DNA of 64,000 nt, taken from positions 2,976,001 through 3,040,000 of the forward strand of contig NC_062976.1 in NCBI RefSeq assembly GCF_023078275.1. Reading direction: 5' to 3'. The notes under the pieces are model-generated. The model was not told the origin of the DNA. It did no database searches and saw only the letters and a list, made by a program, of their open reading frames with translations. Made by a program: the position numbers and the translations under genes. Source of the DNA: Leguminivora glycinivorella (Eukaryota > Arthropoda > Insecta > Lepidoptera > Tortricidae). Below are positions 41,400 to 52,519 of this stretch, in pieces (positions within the stretch are counted from its first letter, which is position 1; each line of letters opens with the position of its first letter).

Positions 41400-43655
41400 T
41401 TAAAAAGGTAACCTTAAAGGTCGATCGAAGCCTACCCAAGCTTTACTCTAAACAATGAATCTGCCAACTCAATATAAAGCAATCCTTTTTACCGTAATCC
41501 AACAAAGAAATTTCCATAAAATATATAACTTAAACACGTCATGAATTTATTAGGGCATACCCGGGCAGTACCTATATTTAAAGTCACACACAGGTCGAAC
41601 GCGATTAATTAACATTATTTTTACCTTTTTTCCCAACGCAGTACCTATTTGAATGGTAGATTATTTACCCATTAGATGGGACATGCAAGAAACAAGACAG
41701 AATACATTAAAATTAAATAGCTTAAATATTATCAGTAATAATTTAATAATGATCGAATACAATAAAATATTATTATGATTAAATGTAATAAATTTAATTA
41801 TAAATTCTGTTGTCTTATGCCTTAAACATAAGTGTTAAAATGCGTTTAAATAGATTGAATTATGAATATACCTGCACTTTGCTTAAACTGCTGTAAGCCT
41901 AGTCGTAAGCTTAGTTTTAAGGAATATTTACAGTGCCCTAACAGGGTTTATGTGTGAACCTATCATATTGTAACACCTGCTTTGTACCACATGATTATTA
42001 TGCAATAAATTATGAATTATGAATGACATTGTTTGTTTAATTTTTTAATGGAAGTCAAACTTCTAATGCGACTTGCAACTGACAGCGTTAAACGTTTAAC
42101 TCGAAGTTTGAAATACCCCTTCCTATTTTCATTTCCACATTACGAAGTTTCACTTCTTCCGCGCGGAGGTACTCCACGCACTATTTTTTTAAATTATTTG
42201 TAGGTATATCTTTCCCGACACAGAAACCGTAGGGTATTCCTGACCTTTGGGAAGCATCGGAGCCAAAGCCAACACATAGAGGCCCCTTTGACACTTGAAT
42301 GAAATGTAAGGGGTACCTACATCGAACGGATGACATTATTATTTGTATTTTTTGTTTTCTATATTGCGGTGTCAATAAATAGTATTTGTCAATTGTGTAA
42401 AGAAAAGGTGGTCTCAGACAGTAGCCGAATGTCCTGTGACTGATACAAAAATCGTGTGTCCGAGTAGGCAAACACAGTCGCGTTATAGAAGATATAACGT
42501 CGGGCCTCCTTTTCGCACTATTTGTATGTGCCATAGGGACGCACAGATGTGATAAAGTTTATCACGCTGGTGTGCTACGCTTGCAAAACGCTTCACAGAT
42601 ATCTTTAGTGTGATTTCCATTTGAAAATGTGACGTGACGTAAAACGTTTCAAAAAGTCTCATTTTATATGAGATTTTGAACAGCGCACCAAGCGGACGTT
42701 TCGGAACAGAGTTCATCTAAACCTCACACTATAGGTCCGTATTTGTGGAGTCTACTGAATATACTCTACGATTTAAACGAACAAAAGGGCCGTGCAAGAA
42801 TGCTGGCCGCGTGAATTATGCAACGGGAAGGATTTACTTTTTAACCACCATTTTTTATGAGGTTACGTAGAGAATGCATAAGAATTAAAAGTTTAATGTG
42901 TACGTTTGTATGGCGTTTGTAGCGTGGTACGAGGATATTTAATGGAGTTTAGGACTTCAGGAAAAGTTACTTTTATTACTGAATCTACTTAGCAGGTCAA
43001 CTCAGTTTACTAAGTAACAAAATATTGGGTAACATCAAATTAGAAAAGTTTACACATCATTTGATATAATTTTTATTTCCTATTTTTTATTTTCTAATTT
43101 TAAAATTTTATGAGAGGTAGAAACATCTTGAAACATTTAACAAGGTACTAATTCAAATGTCAGTTCCTAATGTTTACCATAGTCAAAGAATTAAAAAAAA
43201 ATTAATGTAGGGTCATCACTACGAGTATATTTAATGTTATAATAAATGAAATCGTAAAAATATTTTCAATAATTTCAATATCCAAGAGATATTACATAAG
43301 AATAAAGAAAGAGGAATTTGACAAGTTAATATTACGTCACCTGCCATGTTTACACAATAAGGCACCCGTGTATCGATATTGTCGATTGTCGATGCACCGC
43401 CGTTACTGATACAGCATTAATATGTATGAGCTGGGTGCTTTTACGTTGAATGACAAATTAATCCCTTTGTGCATTGCCTGTATACTGGTAACATGATAGT
43501 ATTGAGTAATTTTGACTTAACTAAGTAGGATAGGTGTATTCACTGATATTTCAAGACTGGTTATTTCTATTTCTTTTCATATGAAGTTATTTTTCATAAC
43601 ACGACGTCATCGTCCCGGCTCAATCTAATAATGAGCCTTCCTCAATTTGTTTGCA
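41400..43655. other. Long spacer, nothing recognised
   Basis: AT-rich DNA inside the inferred intron. Frames at 42181-42534 and 42483-42716 (minus) have no recognisable domain. GTGCCATAGGGACGCACAG near 42528 weakly resembles the core of the 9711 MITE. Confidence 0.35.
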
Positions 43656-43658
43656 GAC

Positions 43659-43845
43659 CGTGTGATGTATTTACCTATGTCAGTAGTACGTAAGCACTGT
43701 CTATATAATCGTGTACCTTGCTTAATATCAGTCAGAATAAATCATATTTTCATCGAAGCTGTTGTTTCTCTAATGCCATCCGTACATGGCGACCCTGCCA
43801 GGATGCCATCCGTACAGCCGTTTAATATTTGGACAAGTCATATCT
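43659..43845 (+). mobile_element. LTR-like remnant followed by a primer-site-like block
   Basis: A block from TGTGATGTATTTACC holds TATATAA and AATAAATC in promoter-to-polyadenylation order and ends near CCGTACA. It is followed by TGGCGACCCTGCCAGGAT, which resembles the tRNA-Arg-type primer site used by some Gypsy elements. ATGCCATCCGTACA occurs twice around it. No internal coding region remains, so this is a tentative call. Confidence 0.35.
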
Positions 43846-43974
43846 TTACCTTTCTCTCAAGAAATATGCTCGTAATTTTGTGATGTGTCATTCGTGGCAG
43901 TTTCAAAGGTTTAGGTCTTCTAGACACAACTGCATTTATGCTTTTGAAAATTAAAAAACTTCTTTTTGTTCCAG

Positions 43975-44419
43975 AAATCGTCGAAGAGCAACAATGCCAC
44001 GACTACGCCTTCCGCCTGACGTGCCGGCAGCTCGACGCCCACATCGCCATCCTCGAGGCGTGGTACACCTCAACCGACCGCCTCAACGCCTCAATAAGCC
44101 TCAACGCCTCAGACCTCAACAACCTCACAATTCGAACTGAGAATGATTCAGAACTCGATAAAGTCTACGTGTATTCTAGTCCTAAACATAACGGCGTGTA
44201 CGAAAGCAACCATTCCAATTTTGAAAATTTGACTGTGAATGTGTCTGAGCGTTGGAATGCTTCCGAATTTGAATTTTTTACGGATTTTGTGGATAATGGG
44301 AGTGATTGTGGGGTGGGGGGGTTCGTGAGGAGCTATGGGAGCTGGCGGGAGGGGGATAAGAGGAGGCGGTCGCCGGCGCGGGACGCGGCCGTGAACTTGA
44401 GGGCGCCGGTGAGCTATCG
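43975..44419 (+). CDS. Exon 2: sequon-rich extracellular segment
   Basis: The acceptor TTTTTGTTCCAG and donor CG/GTGAGT bound 445 bp, open in one frame. Joined to exon 1 it gives DGLIEIVEEQQCHDYAFRLT and onward, with the split codon restored. The first part (QQCHDYAFRLTCRQL then HIAILEAWYT) looks like the start of a SUEL/galactose-binding lectin domain. That resemblance is weak. Nine N-glycosylation sequons crowd about 90 residues (NAS, NLT, NDS, NHS, NVS, NGS), as expected of a secreted or cell-surface protein. A basic patch (GDKRRRSPARD) follows and could be a furin-type cleavage site. The exon ends in phase 2 and the protein continues outside the recognised region. Confidence 0.7.
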
Positions 44420-45070
44420 GTGAGTGATTCGAGGGTTTTCGGGGATTCGGCGGATTTATTATGAACACGTGAGGAAAGCCAGTTAAGATATGACTGGCGA
44501 GGCTAGCGGTCAAACCCAGTCGACCAAAATGTATTTTTGAAATGAGAACTTTTATGAGCAGTTCATACTAATGAAAAATACTTATCAACGTAGATTTGAT
44601 AGATTTGTTCGAGTCTGACTGCTCAACTCAACCCACTATTTTAATAAAACGCCGCAAAATCAAATTTTTCATAGACTAGTACCTATGCTTTCACATATTA
44701 CCTATAAAATAATCAAATAAAAGCTTTAAGGCGTACGTATGCAGATTAAAGATGAAGTAAGATGTAGTCATGTAGGCACAAGGGATATTACAAATTATTA
44801 TAACAGTGATAAACTGATAAACTTTACTAGCGCTTGATGCGATGTACCTAACTTGAGGCGTTACCAACATACATATGTCATATCATATCCCTGTCTAGCC
44901 TAGAATGTCTAGACATCATTACTATGTCTCCTTCGAGCTTAGCAATAATCATTCCAAAACCTATTATTTTAGTCACGAAAATGTACGGCATAAACTAGTC
45001 TACAAACCATACAATACAATCCAATTATAAATTACGGTGGGTTTGATGTTGTGTTATAATATTTTTCGTA
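44420..45070. other. Start of the next intron, nothing recognised
   Basis: No further exon in phase with 44419 could be recognised in this stretch or with confidence up to the window end. Confidence 0.35.
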
Positions 45071-45078
45071 GAAATAGT

Positions 45079-45290
45079 TTATAGTACATTACGATACAAG
45101 TGCGTAAAAAGGAAGTTCGAAACCAGTGGCGACAAATCGACACGAGTTACAAATTTCCTTTTCGCACGTGTATCGTACGACGTTTTTCAGTACAGATGGC
45201 CCTCCGAAGTTTCGACCTGACATAATAATGAACCACTTCTCGCACTAGTGCGTAAAAACACCATCTGTACTGAAAAAGTTCGTTTCGATA
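45079..45290 (+). repeat. Dispersed repeat family C copy 2
   Basis: TAGTACATTACGATACAAGT to CCATCTGTACTGAAAAAGTT, shorter than copy 1 by the AAGACACGTGTTTT block. Confidence 0.8.
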
Positions 45291-45545
45291 AACTTAGTTC
45301 ATTATATGCTTGCATTTCTTATATCTTCCTTTGTTGTACTCCGTTGTTTCATTTTAACTTATCGATACTTAAGTTTTGGTTAAATAATCTGTACATTATG
45401 ACCTTGTATATTAAGTAGAGATATAGGTACCTACATATACCCACAATAAGTCGTTGACGCAACAAACGCAGTCGGGCTCAGTCGCGTCAATACGGAAGAG
45501 CATTAGAGATAGCATTTGGCTACGTACCCAGAAGAAAAAATCAGG

Positions 45546-45687
45546 GTGCGTAGCCGAATGGCACAAACGAAACGCTCGTAGATATCTATCTCTATCGCTC
45601 GAGCGTATTGGCGTGACACAGCCAGACTACCTTTCGCGGCATTTCGTTTTCGCTTCGCGTCGCAGAAATGCCATTCGGCTACGGCAC
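45546..45687 (+). mobile_element. MITE family B copy 2
   Basis: GTGCGTAGCCGAATGGCAC to ATGCCATTCGGCTACGGCAC. It abuts copy 3 at 45687. Confidence 0.75.
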
Positions 45688-45847
45688 CTGGGTGGCTAGC
45701 CGAATGGCACAATCGCTCACGAAACGCTCACGAAACGAAGCGCTAGTAGATATCTATCTCTATCGCGCTTGCGTATTGGCGCGACAGAGCCAGCGGCGTA
45801 TCGCTTTCGTTTGGCGTCGGAGAAATGCCATTCGGCTACGGGGCCTG
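45687..45847 (+). mobile_element. MITE family B copy 3
   Basis: Identical over 161 bp to 48879-49039, including the outer CCTGGG and GGGGCCTG. The terminus reads GGTGGCTAGCCGAATGGCAC. It is followed at once by a family A copy. Confidence 0.85.
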
Positions 45848-45964
45848 GGGGCCGATTTTTGAATCTCAATGTCACTAAAATACCGGTTGAAAACGGTGAC
45901 TTGCCTATTATTTTCAGTGACAATTTTCTGAATTCGAACGCGTGAGACTCAAAAATCGGCCCGC
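45847..45964 (-). mobile_element. MITE family A copy 3
   Basis: GGGGGCCGATTTTTGAATCT to CTCAAAAATCGGCCC, inverted relative to 9213, touching the family B copy with no spacer. Confidence 0.8.
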
Positions 45965-46370
45965 TGGTCCTTGAACTAAGCATCTCGCAAAAGTGTCATA
46001 GCCAACAGAGAAAAGCCAGAGATACAGGGTGATAAAGTCAAAGGCCGTATATTTAGATTAGCGGGACATTTATTTGATCCCCGACTCCGCGGGAGGAACC
46101 CGGGGCATAAAACAACTTGTTTATTCATTTCGGGGCACGAAATGAAACTGAATAAGTGAATTGTACAATCAGGTTTTTTTGTTGAAATTTTACTTTTGGT
46201 ATACATTTCATGCGTTCTTTGTTTAAAAAATAAGTTAAGTCCCAATTTAAGAAACTGAGATATAAAGACAATCTAAATTGGATCTGTAATTTTTTCATGT
46301 TGCATTAAGTTTTTACTAAAACTTGATCACCTTCCGGACGGAAACTTTTTACTCAAAGCACATTTTTATG

Positions 46371-46612
46371 TCCGGTCTGGCCTAACGCGTAGTGACCATG
46401 TCTGCTACGCCGCGGTCCCGGGTTCGAATCCCGGTAAGGGCATTTATTTGTGTGATGAACGTTCCTGAGTCATGGATGTTTTCTATGCATATAAGTATTT
46501 GTATATTATATATATCGTTGTCTGAGTACCTGCGACACAAGCCTTCCGTGGGACTCAGTCAATCTGTGTAAGAATGTCCCATAAATATATTTATTTTATT
46601 ATTTATATTTGA
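46371..46612 (+). mobile_element. tRNA-derived SINE, copy 3
   Basis: TCCGGTCTGGCCTAACGCGT, B box GGTTCGAATCC, body GTTCCTGAGTCATGGATGTT and TGTGTAAGAATGTCCCATAA, ending in TATTTATT repeats. Confidence 0.85.
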
Positions 46613-46747
46613 ACTCTTCGTGTATTCGATTAGTGTGTTTTTGGTATCCCTCAACAATGCTGTAATAAAAACGTGCACATTATAACTTGTAACATAAGAA
46701 ATACTATCGCGATTTTATACTTAAAGTAAAGGATACAATAAACTCAC

Positions 46748-46895
46748 ATTTTTTTTATTATGAATGGGCTTACTCTTGACCACAGACTAGCCAAAGGCAA
46801 AGACGTGGCCTACGATGGAGTGAGCTCGCCCAGAAGATGCCTGTTCGCCCTTGATTTGAAGGTCGCCGGGTTATATGAGCTCGGAAATAGAGCCA
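46748..46895 (-). mobile_element. LINE 3' end scrap
   Basis: On the minus strand a 3' UTR-like block (GGCGAGCTCACTCCATCGTA, GTCTTTGCCTTTGGCTAGTC, GTGGTCAAGAGTAAGCCCAT) ends in a short A-run. I know this tail from moth LINEs, probably CR1/Jockey type. Confidence 0.6.
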
Positions 46896-47562
46896 TATAA
46901 ATAATTATATTAAAAGGCATAAACTTCTTACATGTATCCATTGACATCACGTTGGAATATCAAGGTACATACTGCACACCACACATGCATTCCATGCTTT
47001 AGAAGCATACGTATTAGCTGACAATAGTGACAATACGTAAACATAACATTGTCGCCCTAGGGAGACAATCCTTTTGGGACTGTACAGGACATTGAATGTT
47101 TCCATGAAGGTCGATGTCGATATAGCTGCAAGTTATTTATACCAGACAAATTCTTGTAAGTTTGCAAGAAATATACATATGTCGAAGATGAGTCTGTTTA
47201 AAGATGTTACCATAAATAAATTACACATAAATATGTCATCAATTGTTATCCAAGCTCGAGCGAGAGAAGCGATTTATTTTTTATCCAATTTTAATTTTTT
47301 TAATATTAGAAACAGGTAAATGATTCGAACAGGATGGTCTAGGATGGAACCTGTTTAGTGTTTACCCAAAAGATGTCTATTCCCCTTATTGTTTTACTTT
47401 TATGTATTTTATCACACATATTACAACTTAAAATCGTTTTTATGAAAGGCTGATTTAGTTTGAAAATCAATAAATCTAGATAAATAGGTACGAGTTGCGA
47501 CCTAGATGCGTAGAGTGCTAGTACAGTCACCGGCATAAATAAGTGATGATTTCTGTACCTCA

Positions 47563-47812
47563 TACATACATACATACAATCACGCCTGTATCCCATAAAG
47601 GGGTAGGCAGAACACATGAAACTACTAAAGCTTCAGTGCCACTCTTGGCAAATAAGGGGTTAAAAGAAAACGAAACTGTGACATTGTAGTGACAGGTTGC
47701 CAGCCTCTCGCCTACGCCACAATTTAACCCATATCCCATAGTCGCCTTCTACGACACCCACGGGAAGAAAGGGGGTGGTGAAATTCTTAACCCGTCACCA
47801 CACAGGCGCATT
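47563..47812 (-). mobile_element. RTE-like retroposon 3' end, copy 2
   Basis: Nearly identical to the copy at 35620 for about 240 bp, but with an (ATGT)n tail at its 3' end on the minus strand. The flanks TTTCTGTACCTC (about 47550 and 47813) may be its target duplication. Confidence 0.75.
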
Positions 47813-48282
47813 TCTGTACCTCGTCACATTAAAATCTTGTTTGAAACGTCATACGAAGTCGTCAAATGATTAAAAGCGACGAGGTGCAGAAATCATCACT
47901 TAATTTTGTCGGTGACTGTACGTAGGTGTGTTCAGATATTTGAGAACATCTTGTCCGCTCTGGTACATTTGATAGCGACAGTGCATGATTCCAAGAAATA
48001 CTATTTCCGTCCTTCAGCACCAGCTGCACAAATGCATAAAGTAATGAATGAGTATTGTTGTGGCACTAATTTCAATGTTAGAGGTTATCTGGTATTTAGG
48101 GCAAGCCCGCGATAACCGAATTGTAAGGTAATTTAACTATTTCTTCCTATTGTAATACATGAATTTATCTGTTAGACATGTAAAAAACCCACTAATTGAG
48201 TAATACAAATGTACTCTCCGATATATTTCACGTGCCTACATGAATTATGAAAACTCATTATAATTATAGAATTGTAGAATCT

Positions 48283-48412
48283 GCGGGCCGATTTTTGAGT
48301 CTCACGCGTTCGAATTCAGAAAATTGTCACTGAAAATAATAAGCAACTCACCGTTTTCAACCGGTATTTTAGTGACAAAATCCCGACATGCGAGATTAAA
48401 AAATCGCCCCCC
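48283..48412 (+). mobile_element. MITE family A copy 4
   Basis: GCGGGCCGATTTTTGAGTCT to AAAAAATCGCCCCC, same direction as copy 1, with a small extra block (CCCGACATG) near the right end. Confidence 0.75.
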
Positions 48413-48878
48413 TGTAAAGCGAAAAGACGTGAAATATATGGGATGTAATACATTCTGTCCCTTCTAGTCTTCTCTTTTCACACAGACTACGAGTAGGTAC
48501 CTACAAATGATGTTAATATTTTTTTTTATTTGGGATAGGTTTCCAAATATTTTACTATTTTAGTTCGATAGTCAATTTGACTGTGAAATAAAATTGTTTG
48601 CCAGCTATGTAAAATATTTACATATCACTATTTCACTTTACCTACTCTGTGTTTACCAAAATATTCTATCGCCATAAAATGTAACTGATATTTACGTTAA
48701 TGGCAATGTGCTTGGTATAGATTTTAATGGATCTAAAAATAAAATATTGCCTTGATGGCAAGTGCAGTATGAATGTATCTTTAATGCAGTTTAATATGCA
48801 ATATCTCGTAAGGTTATGGAAGTAAACAAGCATATTTCTTTCTTAAATATCCAGCTACAAGTACATATTCTGTTTGTT

Positions 48879-49039
48879 CCTGGGTGGCTAGCCGAATGGC
48901 ACAATCGCTCACGAAACGCTCACGAAACGAAGCGCTAGTAGATATCTATCTCTATCGCGCTTGCGTATTGGCGCGACAGAGCCAGCGGCGTATCGCTTTC
49001 GTTTGGCGTCGGAGAAATGCCATTCGGCTACGGGGCCTG
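48879..49039 (+). mobile_element. MITE family B copy 4
   Basis: Identical to 45687-45847 for 161 bp. It stands alone here, without a family A neighbour. Confidence 0.85.
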
Positions 49040-49119
49040 TTACATTTTAACCGTAAGAATTGTCATCTGTCGATAAGTCTGCTCGTTTGCCTTAATACAT
49101 AAAGCATGGCCAGAAATAT

Positions 49120-49232
49120 CCTCTTTGGCCTCGAAGTTGACTGGTAGAGAATGCCTTAAAGCATTAAGTCCGCCTTTTTGTACTGCAAGATTTTTTCTTT
49201 TGTGCAATAAAGATTAAATAAATAAATATATG
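49120..49232 (+). mobile_element. Retroposon 3' end with AAATAAAT tail
   Basis: AATGCCTTAAAGCATTAAGT, CCGCCTTTTTGTAC and TTTTGTGCAATAAAG followed by AAATAAATAAATA match a moth LINE 3' end that I have seen as very common. A true AATAAA precedes the tail. Confidence 0.65.
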
Positions 49233-49754
49233 ACTACGCGCCATTTTGCGGAATTTCACCAAAACTATTTTCTTCATACTAAATTAAACATCAGAATACA
49301 TCAGAATAACAGCGCCCTCCTGACAATAGTCACATATTTCTGGTCAAGCTTTACAAAAACTTGTTAAACTAAAATAATCTATAAAACTAATTGGAACGTT
49401 GGAATTGAATTCATTCAATCTTGTTTGTAGGATATTTTCAAGTTTTAATATTACACTGATCCAATGATTAATCGCGCAATTTAAAACCAAAGTAAACACC
49501 GTGTATTTCAGTATTTTCAGCTACAATTCACGAAAACTGTTGAAAGATATTCTCAAAAGCAAGCAAACTCAATCACAATGATAAACGACCATCCGAGTGT
49601 TGATTTAAAACGCGTTTTAAACACTCATCAATAACTTCTCTTTGCTCCTTTGTGGAGCGTTTCAGTTTCAAAAACAACTTAAATATGTACTGGCAGCTAG
49701 CAATTCATAAAATTAAAGACAGACTATCACCTATTTTGTTTTGTCAACCATTTT

Positions 49755-49806
49755 GGGACCATCCCCACACAAGAGACGCACGCGTCTCTTGTGTGGGGAT
49801 GATCCC
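49755..49806. repeat. 26-bp hairpin
   Basis: GGGACCATCCCCACACAAGA plus GACGC is followed almost directly by its complement, with one internal mismatch and a two-base centre. Confidence 0.88.
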
Positions 49807-49967
49807 TTGATAGTCACGCTTCAGCAACGGTTATAGAATAAGTAGAATAACGGTAACTGTACAGTGTACAATACCGACGGGGCTGTCAAAATCGTTGTCA
49901 ACTTAGGTCGACCTGAGCTTACGTTGATGCAACTGTAAATTAAACTAGGTACTTAACTGCAGTAACC

Positions 49968-50045
49968 CCCTTATTCATAAACGTACACTAAAGTTATCAA
50001 GCCGATAAAATTCGTTTGTCCCTTTCTATCACACCAATACATGCA
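49968..50045 (+). repeat. Terminal part of the 60.2-61.5 kb repeat
   Basis: CCCCTTATTCATAAACGTAC, CACTAAAGTTATCAAGCCGA and CCTTTCTATCACACCAATAC match the ends of the repeat at 60225-61460. Only one end is present. Confidence 0.6.
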
Positions 50046-50562
50046 GTTAACATTATATTCTAACAATATATTCTATTAAACGTATGATTGCATGCGTTCG
50101 GAGCTTTGTCTATCGCATAAAACAACCGCGCGTACAATACCTATTATTGTAATCTCACAGTGTTTTGAGTTTTACTGTAATGTTGTGCTAAATATTTGTC
50201 CAACAAATAAATAGGTAACTAGGAGCAACATTACTAGTTTTAAACTAAAACATTTACGAAGTTTTCTGATTGATTAGGCGTAGTTAACGTTAACATGGCT
50301 GTTACATTTAACTGTTATTTCAATGTCATTCGTTGCGCGTAACTAATCGTCCAAGAGAGTAATTGCTTGCTACTAGTGGATATTTATGTGAGAAGTATTA
50401 CGTAACTCGGCACTTCGCCCGTTTAAAATGAGAAATGTATGTGCTTATTAGTAAAGTTTCACGTCAGAAGTTGAAGTTTGTAAGTGAAGAAAAGTTATGG
50501 CAGACTATATGAGTATTCTAGGCACATAGCAAGCGCGTGGTCACTGCTGCTGTTGCTTGCAG

Positions 50563-50704
50563 TTGACAATAAATTAATTAAGAAGTTAGGTATATTTATC
50601 ATAACAGATATAAAATCATCAAGTTTAGCCTTAGGTCGTTTATATGACATACTCAATTTTGTTGATATCGAAAAAAGAGTTTGTTCGCCTTCTGTAGTAT
50701 CTAT
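50563..50704 (+). pseudogene. Possible E2F-family winged-helix fragment
   Basis: An open stretch after an acceptor-like TGTTGCTTGCAG contains KSSSLALGRLYDILNFVDIE followed by KRVCS. It resembles the recognition helix and following strand of E2F/DP domains (RRLYDIxNVL...KK), in particular the second domain of E2F7/8. RR is replaced by GR, N-V by N-F, and the upstream helices are not convincing. A LINE tail begins right at its end, so the rest is missing or elsewhere. It may be a decayed copy or chance. Confidence 0.25.
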
Positions 50705-50948
50705 CTTTTTTTTTAAGAGGGGAAATGCATTACGCATACCACCCAGGCGCGGGGACGGGCCTGGGATGGTTATGTGGGACTCCCTAGGCTGATCAGACCT
50801 GGTTTACCCACTAAAACCCCTCTGTTGCCGTACGGCCTTGCTATACGGCGAGGTCCCAGGCACTCCGAAGTACTCGTCCGCAACCTCGTCAGCAAGCGTC
50901 CAGACTCGAACCCGACTCTTGGGGGAAATCACCCTACCGTCTCAGTTT
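50705..50948 (-). mobile_element. LINE 3' UTR with poly-A
   Basis: A T-run at 50705-50714 (poly-A on the minus strand) borders a GC-rich 3' UTR with GGTATGCGTAATGCATTTCC, CCTGGGTGG and GGGAGTCCCACATAACC. The 5' end is near CGGTAGGGTGATTTCC. Clade uncertain (R1/I-like is possible). Confidence 0.6.
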
Positions 50949-51195
50949 AACACATTTCAATTTGTTTGTACACACATGTATTTTAACAGAATACATCTGC
51001 AATCTTAGAACTCAAAGAGCAAACGGTATACCGTTAAACCGAAATACGTTTTAGTCCACTTGTTAATTCTCATTGTAAGTATTAAAAGTCTAGCAATCAA
51101 TTTTCTTTGCGATGAGTTTGCCGCCTTACCTACTAACATTTACATGAACAAACAGTGCTAGTCGTCACAAACAGTCAAAATACTGTAATTTGTTT

Positions 51196-51285
51196 CGGAC
51201 GTGTTACTGCAAGAAGGCGTGACGTGACAAAGGCTTCCGGTCCGATGGCCCAATTCCCTTAATTCGGCTTTAATTGAAACGTTTT
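51196..51285 (+). repeat. Repeat family F copy 1
   Basis: CGGACGTGTTACTGCAAGAA, AAAGGCTTCCGGTCCGATGG and CCCAATTCCCTTAATTCG recur at 52428-52512 with small changes. Confidence 0.65.
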
Positions 51286-51689
51286 TAATCCGAATAAAAG
51301 GCACGGGAAAAATCGGTACGGAAAGACGATGACCCTCAGTAACTGTAAGTGCGTTTTCACCTACATTACAGGCGCCATCTTGGATTTTTTCTATTGAAAT
51401 CCTTCTGACATCCGATATCGGATCAGATAATGTGAAAACGGTCTAATTGTACTGTACCATGAGTTGAGACTTGACAACGTCCATGTTGCTAGCACCGAAG
51501 CACTAAATTATTGGCATGCCAGGGACGGAATGCGACTGGTGGATTTAGGCACATGCTAAAGTAAATGCAGAGGCGTATTGTAAAGATTTGGCACCCTGGG
51601 CTAGTTAGCTTTGCAGCCTTATTTAGTGACGAACGATATAGTAATTTATTTAAGAAAAAAAAAACGGCTGTGAAAATTCACGATATGGC

Positions 51690-52008
51690 TGGGCATTTTC
51701 AGAATTTGAGATCCCCCAATTAGCTATAGTTGTTAAAAAAAGTAAATTTTTAGACAGATTGTACCTATGCTTAATTGTCGTTACAAAACTGACAGTAACT
51801 TGCTGTTGTAACAATTAAGCATACAATCTGTCTAAAAATTTACTTTTATCACATTTTGATTTGATTATCGCTTAAAGTTTATGTTATTAACACAAAAACG
51901 ATACTTTTATAGAAATTTCATTCTTAATTATAGTCACAAAACTGACAGTGACTTAATTTTTGTTAACAACTTTCGCTAATTGGGGTGTCCTAAATTCTGA
52001 AAATGCTC
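51690..52008. mobile_element. Nested foldback
   Basis: The outer arms (about 51690-51735 and 51955-52008; CATTTTCAGAATTT with AATTCTGAAAATG, CCCCAATTAGC with GCTAATTGGGG) enclose an inner pair. The inner pair is AAAGTAAATTTTTAGACAGA near 51739 with its complement near 51828. The inner unit looks like a separate insertion. Confidence 0.65.
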
Positions 52009-52082
52009 GGCGACAAGTTCTCGTCCATAGTTTGATGAGTAATGACGTTTTCCACAGATAAGAAAACTAGTTAAAACTACGA

Positions 52083-52320
52083 AATAGTACATTACGATAC
52101 AAGTGCGTAAAAAAGGAAGTTCGAAACGAGTTGCGATAAATTAAAACACGACCGAAGGGAATGTTTTAAATCAACACGAGTTACGAATTTCCTTTTCGCA
52201 CGAGTATCGTACGACGTTTTTCAGTACAGATGGCCATCCGAAGTTTCGACCTGACATTATGTATAATGAACCACTTCTCGCACTAGTGCGTAAAAAAAAC
52301 AACATTTGTACTGAAAATTC
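52083..52320 (+). repeat. Dispersed repeat family C copy 3
   Basis: As at 24325, with an alternative middle block (CACGACCGAAGGGAATGTTT). Confidence 0.8.
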
Positions 52321-52427
52321 CTTTTCACTAAAAAAATCAAGCCGCGGCGATCGAATAATACAAGTACATTCAGTATAATAATATATACACTATATAGTAT
52401 GAATCGTCCAAAGTGTCAAAATATTTT

Positions 52428-52512
52428 CCGTACGTGTTATTGCAAGAAGCGTGACAAGGGCTTCCGGACCGATGGCCCAATTCCCTTAATTCGACCGTAA
52501 TTAAAAATGTTA
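52428..52512 (+). repeat. Repeat family F copy 2
   Basis: CCGTACGTGTTATTGCAAGA to CCCTTAATTCGACCGTAATT, matching 51196-51285. Confidence 0.65.
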
Positions 52513-52519
52513 CGGAAAA

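Larger units (their letters stand above)
19325..43974 (+). other. Inferred 24.65-kb intron, rich in transposable elements
   Basis: The donor GTGAGA at 19325 and acceptor TTTTTGTTCCAG at 43963-43974 are both strong and phase-compatible. The interval holds (GTCC)n, (TCTG)n, SINE, hAT and LINE copies and a full BEL/Pao element in antisense. That these two exons belong to one transcript is inference. Confidence 0.5.

Noticed and set aside
44148..44513. 121-codon minus-strand frame rich in Pro, His and Ile
   Set aside because: It is the shadow of the sequon-rich plus-strand exon, which has better splice sites and composition.
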